A DNA stretch of 13,451 nt, from positions 1 to 13,451 of the forward strand of contig URVA01000032.1 in NCBI GenBank assembly GCA_900551155.1, in the 5' to 3' direction. Made by a program: the position numbers and the translations under genes. Within the stretch, counting starts at the first letter, position 1; each line of letters starts with the position of its first letter. Source of the DNA: an uncultured Eggerthella sp. Its GTDB lineage: Bacteria; Actinomycetota; Coriobacteriia; Coriobacteriales; Eggerthellaceae. The notes under the pieces are model-generated. The model ran no database searches. It worked only from the letters and a program-made list of their open reading frames with translations, and was not told the origin of the DNA. This document shows positions 7,239 through 12,962 of the stretch, piece by piece.

Positions 7239-7244
7239 ATTATA
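7239..7244 (-). promoter_or_regulatory. Possible -10 element of the HD-hydrolase gene
   Basis: A perfect TATAAT on the minus strand lies 33 bp upstream of the start codon, at a sensible distance for a short leader. No good -35 is found 16-18 bp further up, which limits confidence. Confidence 0.35.
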
Positions 7245-7310
7245 AGGGCACAAATGCGTTTCGAGCTCTTTGTTTTCGTAACGGTAAAGTTTCTTATCTC
7301 TGAAAAGATA

Positions 7311-7339
7311 TTGACGAATCTGTTGAAGGTAATTATTCT
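7311..7339 (+). promoter_or_regulatory. Predicted promoter of the flavodoxin gene
   Basis: TTGACG (7311-7316, five of six -35 bases) and TATTCT (7334-7339, four of six -10 bases) are separated by 17 bp on the plus strand. The start of transcription would fall around 7346, exactly where a palindromic site begins. Confidence 0.5.
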
Positions 7340-7345
7340 AGGTAG

Positions 7346-7375
7346 TGTTTAGAAGTAACGTAACGTCACTAAACA
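7346..7375. promoter_or_regulatory. Palindromic operator-like site at the flavodoxin transcription start
   Basis: Arms TGTTTAG (7346-7352) and CTAAACA (7369-7375) are perfect complements. Inside lies a nested near-palindrome, AGTAACGT (7354-7361) and ACGTCACT (7363-7370), with one mismatch, built on a tandem GTAAC repeat. The placement directly after the -10 element suggests a repressor site. The regulator is not encoded next to it. Confidence 0.5.
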
Positions 7376-7424
7376 TAAGAATTAGTACCACAACAAAAAT
7401 AAACAATAAAGTGAGAAGGGATTC

Positions 7425-7904
7425 ATGATGGCATCTACGTTGGTTGCGTATTTTTCAGCGTCAGGCACTACGGCTCGTGCAGCTCAAAACTTAGCTTCTG
7501 CAATTGATGCTGACTTGTTTGAAATCGAGCCAGAACAGCCTTATACTTCGGCGGATTTAAATTGGAACAATAGCTCTAGTCGTAGCTCTCTTGAAATGAA
7601 TGACGATGCTTGCCGTCCTGCTGTGGCAAATCGAGTCGACAACATGGATCAATACAATACGATCTTTGTTGGTTTTCCTATCTGGTGGTATGTCGAGCCA
7701 CGCATCATTGATACGTTTTTGGAAGCATATAACTTTGAAGGTAAAACTATTATTCCATTTGCTACGAGTGGTGGTAGCGGTTTAGGCAAGGCTCCTCAGC
7801 GTATGCAAGAGATTGCAAAGGGTTCTACAGTAAAGGCAGGAAAATTACTCAATGGGTATCAAAGTACTGATGCGCTTTGTGCTTGGGCAACAGAGCAGAT
7901 GTAG
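7425..7904 (+). CDS. Flavodoxin
   Basis: This 159-residue FMN-binding electron carrier of the flavodoxin fold is likely cytoplasmic. The phosphate loop is FSASGTTARAA (residues 10-20). The second FMN loop contains GFPIWWY (83-89), whose tryptophan and tyrosine would stack on the flavin. A third, PFATSGGSGLG (111-121), fits the family often annotated as 'flavodoxin-4', which is larger-looped than the electron-transfer flavodoxins. It may donate electrons to reductases, but no partner is fixed by context. The downstream CPBP gene is on the other strand and the nitroreductase gene is over 1 kb away. Two adjacent ATGs (7425 and 7428) are possible: AGAAGGG (7414-7420) lies four bases before the first and seven before the second. 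Transcription probably comes from the promoter with a palindromic operator about 100 bp upstream. Confidence 0.88.
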   Translation: MMASTLVAYFSASGTTARAAQNLASAIDADLFEIEPEQPYTSADLNWNNSSSRSSLEMNDDACRPAVANRVDNMDQYNTIFVGFPIWWYVEPRIIDTFLEAYNFEGKTIIPFATSGGSGLGKAPQRMQEIAKGSTVKAGKLLNGYQSTDALCAWATEQM

Positions 7905-7906
7905 CA

Positions 7907-7921
7907 TTCTGGGGTCCAGAA
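7907..7921. repeat. Small inverted repeat after the flavodoxin gene
   Basis: TTCTGG (7907-7912) and CCAGAA (7916-7921) form a 6-bp stem with a GGT loop three bases after the stop codon. No T-tract follows, so termination is doubtful. A tandem GTATTGGC repeat (7924-7931 and 7934-7941) lies next to it. Confidence 0.35.
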
Positions 7922-7946
7922 CAGTATTGGCTGGTATTGGCGTATC

Positions 7947-7974
7947 TTCAAATTCTTGATTTTAAGAATTTGAA
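7947..7974. terminator. AT-rich hairpin spanning the stop codon of the CPBP gene
   Basis: TTCAAATTCTT (7947-7957) and AAGAATTTGAA (7964-7974) are perfect 11-bp complements with a 6-nt loop, lying between the convergent flavodoxin and CPBP genes. It covers the CPBP stop codon at 7962-7964. Neither side has a strong U-run, so it may be a weak two-way terminator or a 3'-end stabiliser. Confidence 0.5.
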
Positions 7975-8741
7975 TTTGTCTCGGTAGAGCTATCGGCATT
8001 TTTTGCTATTTCGGCATCTATTAAAAATCTTGTTGGAATAAATCCGCCGAAGAACGCTTTAGGGTCGCGGTGCATCTGAACTCGCAAAGCAAGTAAAACC
8101 AGAATGTCATAGAGTGCATGGGCGATAGCAACAATGGCAATATTGTTGGTGGTTATAAAGGTAATCCCGAAAATTAGTCCCAAACTCGTCCAAATTAAAA
8201 GAGAACTCGTACCTTGCACTCCTGTATGGGCAAGACAAAAGACGATAGTCGAAACAACAACCGCAATAACTGCTGCGGCAATTGTGCCAATAAGTCCTGA
8301 AAGAAGTTGCAGAATAAGTCCTATTAGCACGTAGCGAAAAAGCAGCTCTTCGCAAATGCCCGTGAAGCTCATCAGGATAAAGATGACCAAAAGGGGTAAT
8401 CGCGGCATTTCACCATGAAGGCCCTGATGACTTTCGATAATGTTTTCGCGCATCTCTTTATTTTTTGCAGCGCGTTTTTCGGATAAGTCTACAAGAAGAA
8501 ATATAACAATACCCAGAACAACCCCTGCTATAAGCGTTTGATACAGGGGTAGGGTTTGAATGGAAGCGGTAAGCGAAGCTATCCAGCCGAATTGCACTAT
8601 GGCATAAAAGCAATCGCCTGTGGAAAGTACTTCAAGCACAATCAATCCCACTAAAGCCAGGATTAGGAACACTGCTTGGGTCACAAACGAACTAAAAACC
8701 AGTATAAGGGCTTCTTCTCTGTCGAGAGGGGGTAGTTTCAT
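7962..8741 (-). CDS. CPBP-family intramembrane metalloprotease
   Basis: This 259-residue membrane protein carries the three signatures of the CPBP (Rce1-like/Abi) family. They are EELLFR (Glu131, Glu132, Arg136), FCLAH (Phe168, His172) and HALYD (His208, Asp212). The glutamates and histidines form the proteolytic centre within the membrane. Several hydrophobic helices are visible near residues 12-37, 66-84, 116-130, 134-170 and 179-217. The bacterial roles include prenyl-protein processing, self-immunity to bacteriocins and signalling. No bacteriocin or prenyltransferase gene is near, so no role is assigned. The start at 8741 is supported by GAGGT about seven bases upstream. The C-terminus ends in a polar, serine-rich tail whose stop codon sits in a hairpin. 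Confidence 0.88.
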   Translation of the reverse strand: MKLPPLDREEALILVFSSFVTQAVFLILALVGLIVLEVLSTGDCFYAIVQFGWIASLTASIQTLPLYQTLIAGVVLGIVIFLLVDLSEKRAAKNKEMRENIIESHQGLHGEMPRLPLLVIFILMSFTGICEELLFRYVLIGLILQLLSGLIGTIAAAVIAVVVSTIVFCLAHTGVQGTSSLLIWTSLGLIFGITFITTNNIAIVAIAHALYDILVLLALRVQMHRDPKAFFGGFIPTRFLIDAEIAKNADSSTETNSNS

Positions 8742-8783
8742 AAGGTGACCTCGTAGTAGTGATCATTGGTATAGGATGTCGTT

Positions 8784-8829
8784 AAAAAGGATTCTATAAG
8801 AAGGACTCTTGCTAACAGAGAATCTTTTT
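8784..8829. repeat. Long inverted repeat upstream of the CPBP gene
   Basis: AAAAAGGATTCT (8784-8795) and AGAATCTTTTT (8819-8829) pair over 11 bp with one bulged G. CTCT (8807-8810) and AGAG (8817-8820) can form an alternative inner stem. The T-run after AGAATC would allow plus-strand termination, but there is no plus-strand gene before it. Confidence 0.45.
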
Positions 8830-8987
8830 ATTGATGCCTCAATAACGGTGGTCTTGTTGCGATTGGGTTAGTTAAATTTTACTGCAAGAATCAAAGTTAT
8901 CGGCTCGCGATCAGCGGTAATATACTGCTTCAACGAATTCACTAATAAATAATGATCCTTCACGGTTGCGCGTTTGCTATTCTAATT

Positions 8988-9014
8988 TTGGTATCAATTA
9001 GTTCGCGATACCAA
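8988..9014. repeat. Inverted repeat upstream of the nitroreductase gene
   Basis: TTGGTATC (8988-8995) and GATACCAA (9007-9014) are perfect 8-bp complements around 11 nt. It lies 17 bp before the Shine-Dalgarno site AAGGAG (9032-9037). It could be an operator or an mRNA hairpin. Confidence 0.5.
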
Positions 9015-9044
9015 GAAGCGTATCGTTGCAAAAGGAGTTGTGTT

Positions 9045-9557
9045 ATGGATTTTAAAGAGCTCATAAAGGCACGTTATTCTTGTAAAAAGTACGATGGGAA
9101 GCAGATAAGCAACGATCAGTTGCAGGCAATCTTGGAAGCAGGACGTCTTGCTCCAACTGCTAAAAACTTACAGGAGCAGCACATCTACGTTATGCAGTCT
9201 GAAGAAGCTCTTGCAACAATAGATGAGGTAACTCCTTGCCGCTACGGAGCACCAACGGTGCTGGTAGTGGCATTTGATGCAGAAGATGTATATGTATATC
9301 CAGGTGAACAACGTGATTCTGGCATTGAGGATGCAAGCATTGTAGCGACGCATATGCTGTTAGCCGCGAAGGATGCTGGTGTCGATAGCTGCTGGATTAA
9401 TCGCTTCAATCCTGCTGAACTAAAAGAAAAGCTTGGTCTGCCCGAAAACGAAGAAATACTTATGCTTATGGATTTGGGTTATGCCGCAGAGGGTGCAGGA
9501 CCTCTTGCAAACCACGACAAGCGCAAGTCTTTAGATGAAACGGTAACGTATCGCTAA
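9045..9557 (+). CDS. Nitroreductase family protein
   Basis: This is a 170-residue FMN-dependent oxidoreductase of the nitroreductase fold, usually an NAD(P)H-using homodimer. RYSCKKYD (residues 10-17) is the FMN-phosphate region, and APTAKNLQ (36-43) is the usual 'A-P-S/T-A-N-x-Q' motif with a lysine inserted before Asn. IEDASIVATHMLLAAKDAG is the central helix, and LGYAAEGAGP is the C-terminal FMN loop. The substrate cannot be told; many such proteins act on quinones, nitroaromatics or flavins. The start at 9045 is chosen because AAGGAG lies seven bases upstream and the protein then begins MDFKELIKARYS as in relatives. An upstream in-frame ATG at 8952 would add 31 hydrophobic, cysteine-containing residues with no ribosome binding site. 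The gene is convergent with the toxin-antitoxin operon, only 33 bp away, with no terminator seen. Confidence 0.9.
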   Translation: MDFKELIKARYSCKKYDGKQISNDQLQAILEAGRLAPTAKNLQEQHIYVMQSEEALATIDEVTPCRYGAPTVLVVAFDAEDVYVYPGEQRDSGIEDASIVATHMLLAAKDAGVDSCWINRFNPAELKEKLGLPENEEILMLMDLGYAAEGAGPLANHDKRKSLDETVTYR

Positions 9558-9590
9558 TTGTGCTAAGTATGCGAGTGGTAATGTATTGCG

Positions 9591-9938
9591 CTATTCGATA
9601 AAGTGACTTTCGCAAAATTCTTTTAACGAAGGAATGTCTTTTTCAATGGAATCCCACGCAATTTCTGCATCGAACATTTCGTAACCATGCACTAAGTGGC
9701 AACGCATCCCATAGATTCGTTGCCATTCTATTTCGGGGTGTTCTTTCTTGAAATTTTCCGAAAGACGATTTACTGCTTCACCTATTTGGATCAGGCAAAG
9801 AGAGCAGCTGTCTTGGAACGGGATATCCTCCAAAAAGATGGCATAAGAATTACCGAAGCGATTGATTGATTCATTGAGTCTGTCGCAATAGCGCAAAATG
9901 ATTCCAAGTTGCTCATTGTCGCGATCAGCTTGCTTCAT
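9591..9938 (-). CDS. hepT: HepT-like toxin, HEPN (DUF86) ribonuclease
   Basis: This 115-residue all-helical protein carries the HEPN toxin motif RX4HXY as RCHLVHGY (Arg79, His84, Tyr86). HepT toxins are RNases whose target has been reported as mRNA or the tRNA 3' end in different species. Their partner MntA silences them by adding AMP to the tyrosine of this motif. The gene overlaps the end of the antitoxin gene by 14 bp, so the two are translationally linked. I start it at 9938 because GAGGTGG lies six bases upstream and the protein then begins MKQADRDNEQL as in relatives. An ATG at 9956 would add six residues with no ribosome binding site. The motif residues are intact, so the toxin is probably active. 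The family also occurs in defence islands. Confidence 0.88.
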   Translation of the reverse strand: MKQADRDNEQLGIILRYCDRLNESINRFGNSYAIFLEDIPFQDSCSLCLIQIGEAVNRLSENFKKEHPEIEWQRIYGMRCHLVHGYEMFDAEIAWDSIEKDIPSLKEFCESHFIE

Positions 9939-10383
9939 ATAAAACCACCTCGTCATTCTTGATTTTGTTCAGAAAGCGTTCACTTGCTCCTGCGGTGGTT
10001 ACCACATCAACCGTACGACCAAGGCGTTGAGATAAATCATGCTGAAAGTCTAAAACCTGAAGGCCCTTAATTTCTCCCTTTTCGAGCAGGATGTCTATAT
10101 CGCTTGCTTCGGTTTCTTCGCCGCGAGCAAACGATCCAAAAAGCGAAACCTTTTTGGCGCCGTATTCTTCTGCGAGGGATATAACCTCATAGCGGATATT
10201 TTCGATATTCAGCGAATTGGTGGTATCAAGGTAGTCTTCGATTATTCTCTCAATAAGCTTTGAGCGATTAATTATCTGCCTGCCAGAGAGGCCAGATTCT
10301 TTGTCCTCTTTGGTGAGACGACTGACTTCGGCATCGAGCTTTCGTAGTGTTTTATCTTGTAGATAGATAGAAATTGCACCCAT
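9925..10383 (-). CDS. mntA: MntA-type antitoxin, ribbon-helix-helix plus minimal nucleotidyltransferase
   Basis: This 152-residue protein has two domains. Residues 1-53 look like a ribbon-helix-helix DNA-binding unit: strand GAISIYL, helix KTLRKLDAEVSRL, then NRSKLIERIIEDYL. Residues 60-152 are a minimal nucleotidyltransferase with GSFARG (83-88), the Asp95/Asp97 pair (SDIDILL) and a third Asp126 (RTVDVV), matching GSx10DxD. MntA adenylylates HepT to disarm it. Typical MntA proteins lack a DNA-binding domain, so this fusion would join detoxification and operon repression in one protein (inference). The start has GGAAGGA seven bases upstream. A promoter with nested palindromes lies just upstream. 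The 3' end overlaps hepT by 14 bp. Confidence 0.88.
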   Translation of the reverse strand: MGAISIYLQDKTLRKLDAEVSRLTKEDKESGLSGRQIINRSKLIERIIEDYLDTTNSLNIENIRYEVISLAEEYGAKKVSLFGSFARGEETEASDIDILLEKGEIKGLQVLDFQHDLSQRLGRTVDVVTTAGASERFLNKIKNDEVVLYEAS

Positions 10384-10402
10384 GTGTTATTCCTTCCTAT
10401 CA

Positions 10403-10435
10403 GGTATATTAGTAATATATTATACCAATATTACT
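10403..10435. promoter_or_regulatory. Nested palindromic operator over the mntA-hepT promoter
   Basis: Overlapping inverted repeats are packed here: GGTATA (10403-10408) with TATACC (10421-10426), ATATTA (10406-10411) with TAATAT (10413-10418), the palindrome TAATATATTA (10413-10422), and AGTAATAT (10411-10418) with ATATTACT (10428-10435). A perfect minus-strand TATAAT (10419-10424) lies among them. Tandem short palindromes over a -10 element are typical of RHH-autoregulated toxin-antitoxin operons. The -35 is weak (GTTCCA at 10442-10447). Confidence 0.65.
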
Positions 10436-10527
10436 TATTTCTGGAACTTTGCCTGGAAGTTTTGTATGAGGCTCAAGCAACAAACATGAGTTTGGAAGCC
10501 CTCTAATTTTGATTATGGGAGTTTGCC

Positions 10528-10965
10528 ATGAAATATGCCGATAACGATATTCAGCGTTTTGCAGCTGCACAAAGCAATGAGGTACATGATCGCGCACTTG
10601 CAGAAATTCGTGCGGGAAGAAAGCGCGGTCATTGGATTTGGTATGTCTTTCCTCAAGCACGTGGACTGGGCATGAGTTGGAATGCTAACTATTACGGAAT
10701 TGGTAGTTGGAAAGAATTGCGCGCCTACGTTGCGGATGATTTACTTATGCGGCGTCTCGTAGAAATATCTCAAGCATTACTTGAGTTGGAAGGAAATGAT
10801 CCTGTTTCGGTATTGGGTGGCATAGATGCCGTTAAAGTGCGCTCTTCAATGACGTTATTTGAATTGGCAAGCGATAATCCTGTTTTTGGACAAGTACTTG
10901 ATAAATATTATGGTGGCGAACGAGATTCCCTTACGTTAAAGCTTGTTAAGCAATTTGCTGAGTAG
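10528..10965 (+). CDS. DUF1810 family protein
   Basis: This 145-residue soluble protein shows the conserved sequence of DUF1810. FAAAQSNEVHDRALAEIRAG is followed by GHWIWYVFPQARGLG, NYYGIGSWKELRAY, and the C-terminal KVRSSMTLFELA. The family is widespread in bacteria, and I know of no established function. No membrane segment or signal peptide is visible. The conserved HWIWYVFPQ stretch and the lysine/arginine patch are plausible ligand-binding positions. GGGAG (10517-10521) is six bases upstream of the ATG. It lies 144 bp beyond the divergent mntA-hepT promoter and 54 bp before the MBL hydrolase gene, so co-transcription with the latter is possible. Proximity to the toxin-antitoxin operon alone does not imply a role in it. 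Confidence 0.8.
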   Translation: MKYADNDIQRFAAAQSNEVHDRALAEIRAGRKRGHWIWYVFPQARGLGMSWNANYYGIGSWKELRAYVADDLLMRRLVEISQALLELEGNDPVSVLGGIDAVKVRSSMTLFELASDNPVFGQVLDKYYGGERDSLTLKLVKQFAE

Positions 10966-10982
10966 TGCAACGATGCTAGACT
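10955..10982 (+). promoter_or_regulatory. Possible promoter of the MBL hydrolase gene
   Basis: An extended -10, TGCTAGACT (10974-10982), lies 16 bp after a weak -35-like TTGCTG (10955-10960), overlapping the end of the DUF1810 gene. The elements are weak, so the downstream gene may also be read through from upstream. Confidence 0.3.
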
Positions 10983-11019
10983 AGATATATTCATCGTTTT
11001 ATAAGGACAGGAGGGGACT

Positions 11020-11682
11020 ATGGCATTGCAGGAAAACTTAAGTAACGTACGTGTTCTTATTCACAGTGCTATTCGAATTCAAGCAGAAGACGGAACGGTA
11101 GTTTATGCTGATCCGTATGATTTGGTTGAGGAACCCCATGATGCTGATGTGGTTTTAATCACTCATGGTCATTATGATCATCTTTCTCCTGAAGATTATG
11201 CAAAAGTTGCTAAGTCAAACACGATAGTTGTTGCTCCTGCCTCATGTGGAGATGAGGTAGCTTCTTTACGTGCATCAAAGGTAGTGCTTTTAAGTGCGGG
11301 TGAATCCGCTGAAGTTTGCGGTATTACGGTTGAAGCGGTTCCTGCGTATAACGTTGAACCCGAGCGTCTTCAGTTTCATCCAAAAGAAAACGGATGGCTA
11401 GGCTATATTCTGACAATTGATGGCGCTACATATTACATTGCTGGCGATACTGATCAGAACGAAGATACTGAACAGGTACGTTGCGATGTAGCGCTTATTC
11501 CGATTGGTGGAACTTACACGATGGATGCCAAGCAGGCAGCAAATTTTATCAACACGATTAAGCCTCAGCTTGTGGTGCCTACCCACTACGGAACCACGGT
11601 TGGTAACAAAGAAGACGTTGAGGTGTTCGAACCTCTTGTGGATGATGGTATTACTGTTGTTCGCAAAATGGAGTGGCGCTAG
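11020..11682 (+). CDS. Metallo-beta-lactamase-fold hydrolase (COG2220-type)
   Basis: This 220-residue metal-dependent hydrolase has the signature HGHYDH (His49, His51, Asp53, His54). Further conserved parts are HPKENGWLGY (120-129), YIAGDTD (139-145, Asp143) and VPTHYG (186-191, His189). These fit the UlaG/YtkL-like branch of the metallo-beta-lactamase fold. The substrate is unknown and beta-lactamase activity should not be assumed. AGGAGG (11009-11014) lies five bases before the start. It overlaps the convergent glycerate kinase gene by 32 bp at the 3' ends, with no room for a normal terminator between. No signal peptide is seen, so it is probably cytoplasmic. It may share a transcript with the DUF1810 gene 54 bp upstream. 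Confidence 0.9.
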   Translation: MALQENLSNVRVLIHSAIRIQAEDGTVVYADPYDLVEEPHDADVVLITHGHYDHLSPEDYAKVAKSNTIVVAPASCGDEVASLRASKVVLLSAGESAEVCGITVEAVPAYNVEPERLQFHPKENGWLGYILTIDGATYYIAGDTDQNEDTEQVRCDVALIPIGGTYTMDAKQAANFINTIKPQLVVPTHYGTTVGNKEDVEVFEPLVDDGITVVRKMEWR

Positions 11683-12838
11683 TTTTTGCTTCAGCGGCTT
11701 CTCGTTTTTCGATAAACCTAACAAGGCGCAGAACATCTCGAGCAGTTGCAGCAAGGTTTTCTGCGCTTTTTTCTTTCGAAATGGAAAAGTCTTCAGGAAG
11801 TCGATTGATGGGAAAGATTGCAGTAACACCCTTCTTGTATGCGTCTGAGATATCAGATTCCACGCCTCCGACTAGTGCTATAACGGGAATTCCTGCATCC
11901 TGAGCGCGTTTCGCCACGCCGATAACCACTTTTCCTCGAAGAGATTGACCGTCAAGCTTTCCTTCGCCAGTAATAACAAGATCAGCATCTTTTACTATTT
12001 CCGAAAAATGCACCGTATCAAGCACGGTTTCGATACCCATTTGAAGTTGGGCTCCAAAAAACGCAATCATTCCTGTACCCATAGCGCCTGCCGCTCCAGT
12101 ACCTGGAATAGCGGCAACATCCGCGCGCAAGTTTTTCTTAATAACGTTAGCAAGGTGCATAAGGCCTTCGTCGAGTAACTTTACTTCGTTTTCGCTTGCT
12201 CCTTTTTGTGGTCCGAAAACATAAGCAGCTCCTTCTGGACCATACATAGGGTTTTCTATGTCGCACATGGCAACAATATCTAGCATTTTGATTGCGGTAT
12301 TCAAGTCAGAGGTATCGATATGTTCAATTTGGCTTAGCGTTCCGCCTGTGGGTATAAAGCTATTTCCTGTTTTGTCGTAAAACTTTACTCCGCAGGCAGC
12401 AGCGGCACCGCATCCGCCATCGGTAGTACAGCTGCCGCCAAGACCAAGAATAATTTTGGTGGCGCCATGGTTAGCGGCTTCAAGCAGTAATTCGCCGACG
12501 CCATAAGTTGTGGTGCCAAGGGGATCTTTGTGATTTTCTACAAGGGGCAATCCTGCGCACGATGCCATTTCTATAACAGCAGTGGAGCTTTCAGGAAGAT
12601 ATCCGAAATACGTTTCCATTTTTTCAAGGTGGGGACCGCTCGCAATCGCAATAATTTTTTCTCCACCTAAAGCAGACAAGAAGCAATCAACGCTTCCTTC
12701 GCCACCATCGGCAACAGGAATAGAAATTATTTCGCAATCAGAGAATTGCTTCTTAATTTCAGTAGAAAGAATTTCGCAGATCTGAGTAGAGGATAAGGTC
12801 CCTTTGAAAGAATCAGGTATGAGAACAATCTTTTTCAT
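11651..12838 (-). CDS. glxK: Glycerate kinase
   Basis: This 395-residue enzyme phosphorylates D-glycerate with ATP, typically to 2-phosphoglycerate, in glycerate and glyoxylate use. Family landmarks are DSFKGTLSS (9-17), VADGGEGSVD (42-51), GLGGSCTTDGG (132-142), PGTGAAGAMG (245-254) and DLVITGEGKLD (286-296). These match the GarK/GlxK family. The gene symbol is a family label, since 2- and 3-phosphoglycerate-forming kinases cannot be told apart here. The C-terminal residues (about 378-395) extend slightly beyond a typical member and come from the 32-bp overlap with the MBL hydrolase gene. The start at 12838 has only a weak ribosome binding site (AGGA about ten bases upstream), with a -10-like TATAAA (12856-12861, minus) above it. 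No glyoxylate carboligase or reductase gene lies in the window. Confidence 0.93.
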   Translation of the reverse strand: MKKIVLIPDSFKGTLSSTQICEILSTEIKKQFSDCEIISIPVADGGEGSVDCFLSALGGEKIIAIASGPHLEKMETYFGYLPESSTAVIEMASCAGLPLVENHKDPLGTTTYGVGELLLEAANHGATKIILGLGGSCTTDGGCGAAAACGVKFYDKTGNSFIPTGGTLSQIEHIDTSDLNTAIKMLDIVAMCDIENPMYGPEGAAYVFGPQKGASENEVKLLDEGLMHLANVIKKNLRADVAAIPGTGAAGAMGTGMIAFFGAQLQMGIETVLDTVHFSEIVKDADLVITGEGKLDGQSLRGKVVIGVAKRAQDAGIPVIALVGGVESDISDAYKKGVTAIFPINRLPEDFSISKEKSAENLAATARDVLRLVRFIEKREAAEAKTSATPFCEQQ

Positions 12839-12962
12839 GAGGGTAGAATCCTAGCTTTATAGCAGCAGTTTCTCGTTGTTCTATTTCAGTCACTCTTGAA
12901 TTAAAGTGGTTGAACATAAGAAACAGTTTATAAGCTGATTGCACTTAACATACTGGAGAAAT

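Larger units (their letters stand above)
8742..9044. other. 303-bp gap between divergent CPBP and nitroreductase genes
   Basis: There is no credible gene here. An in-frame extension of the nitroreductase from an ATG at 8952 would add 31 residues without a ribosome binding site and is not favoured. The gap holds two inverted repeats (8784-8829 and 8988-9014) and a possible plus-strand -10, TATACT (8921-8926), with only a weak TTATCG 17 bp upstream. No clear CPBP promoter is seen. Confidence 0.4.

Noticed and set aside
8952..9044. N-terminal extension of the nitroreductase
   Set aside because: No ribosome binding site before 8952, residues unlike the family, and a good site before the ATG at 9045.
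9591..10965. A larger defence island of hepT-mntA plus DUF1810
   Set aside because: No other defence gene is nearby, DUF1810 has no known defence role and is on the other strand, so only the toxin-antitoxin pair is called.
11020..11682. Beta-lactamase resistance gene
   Set aside because: It has the metallo-beta-lactamase fold but belongs to the broad UlaG/YtkL-like hydrolases; no signal peptide or class B lactamase features.
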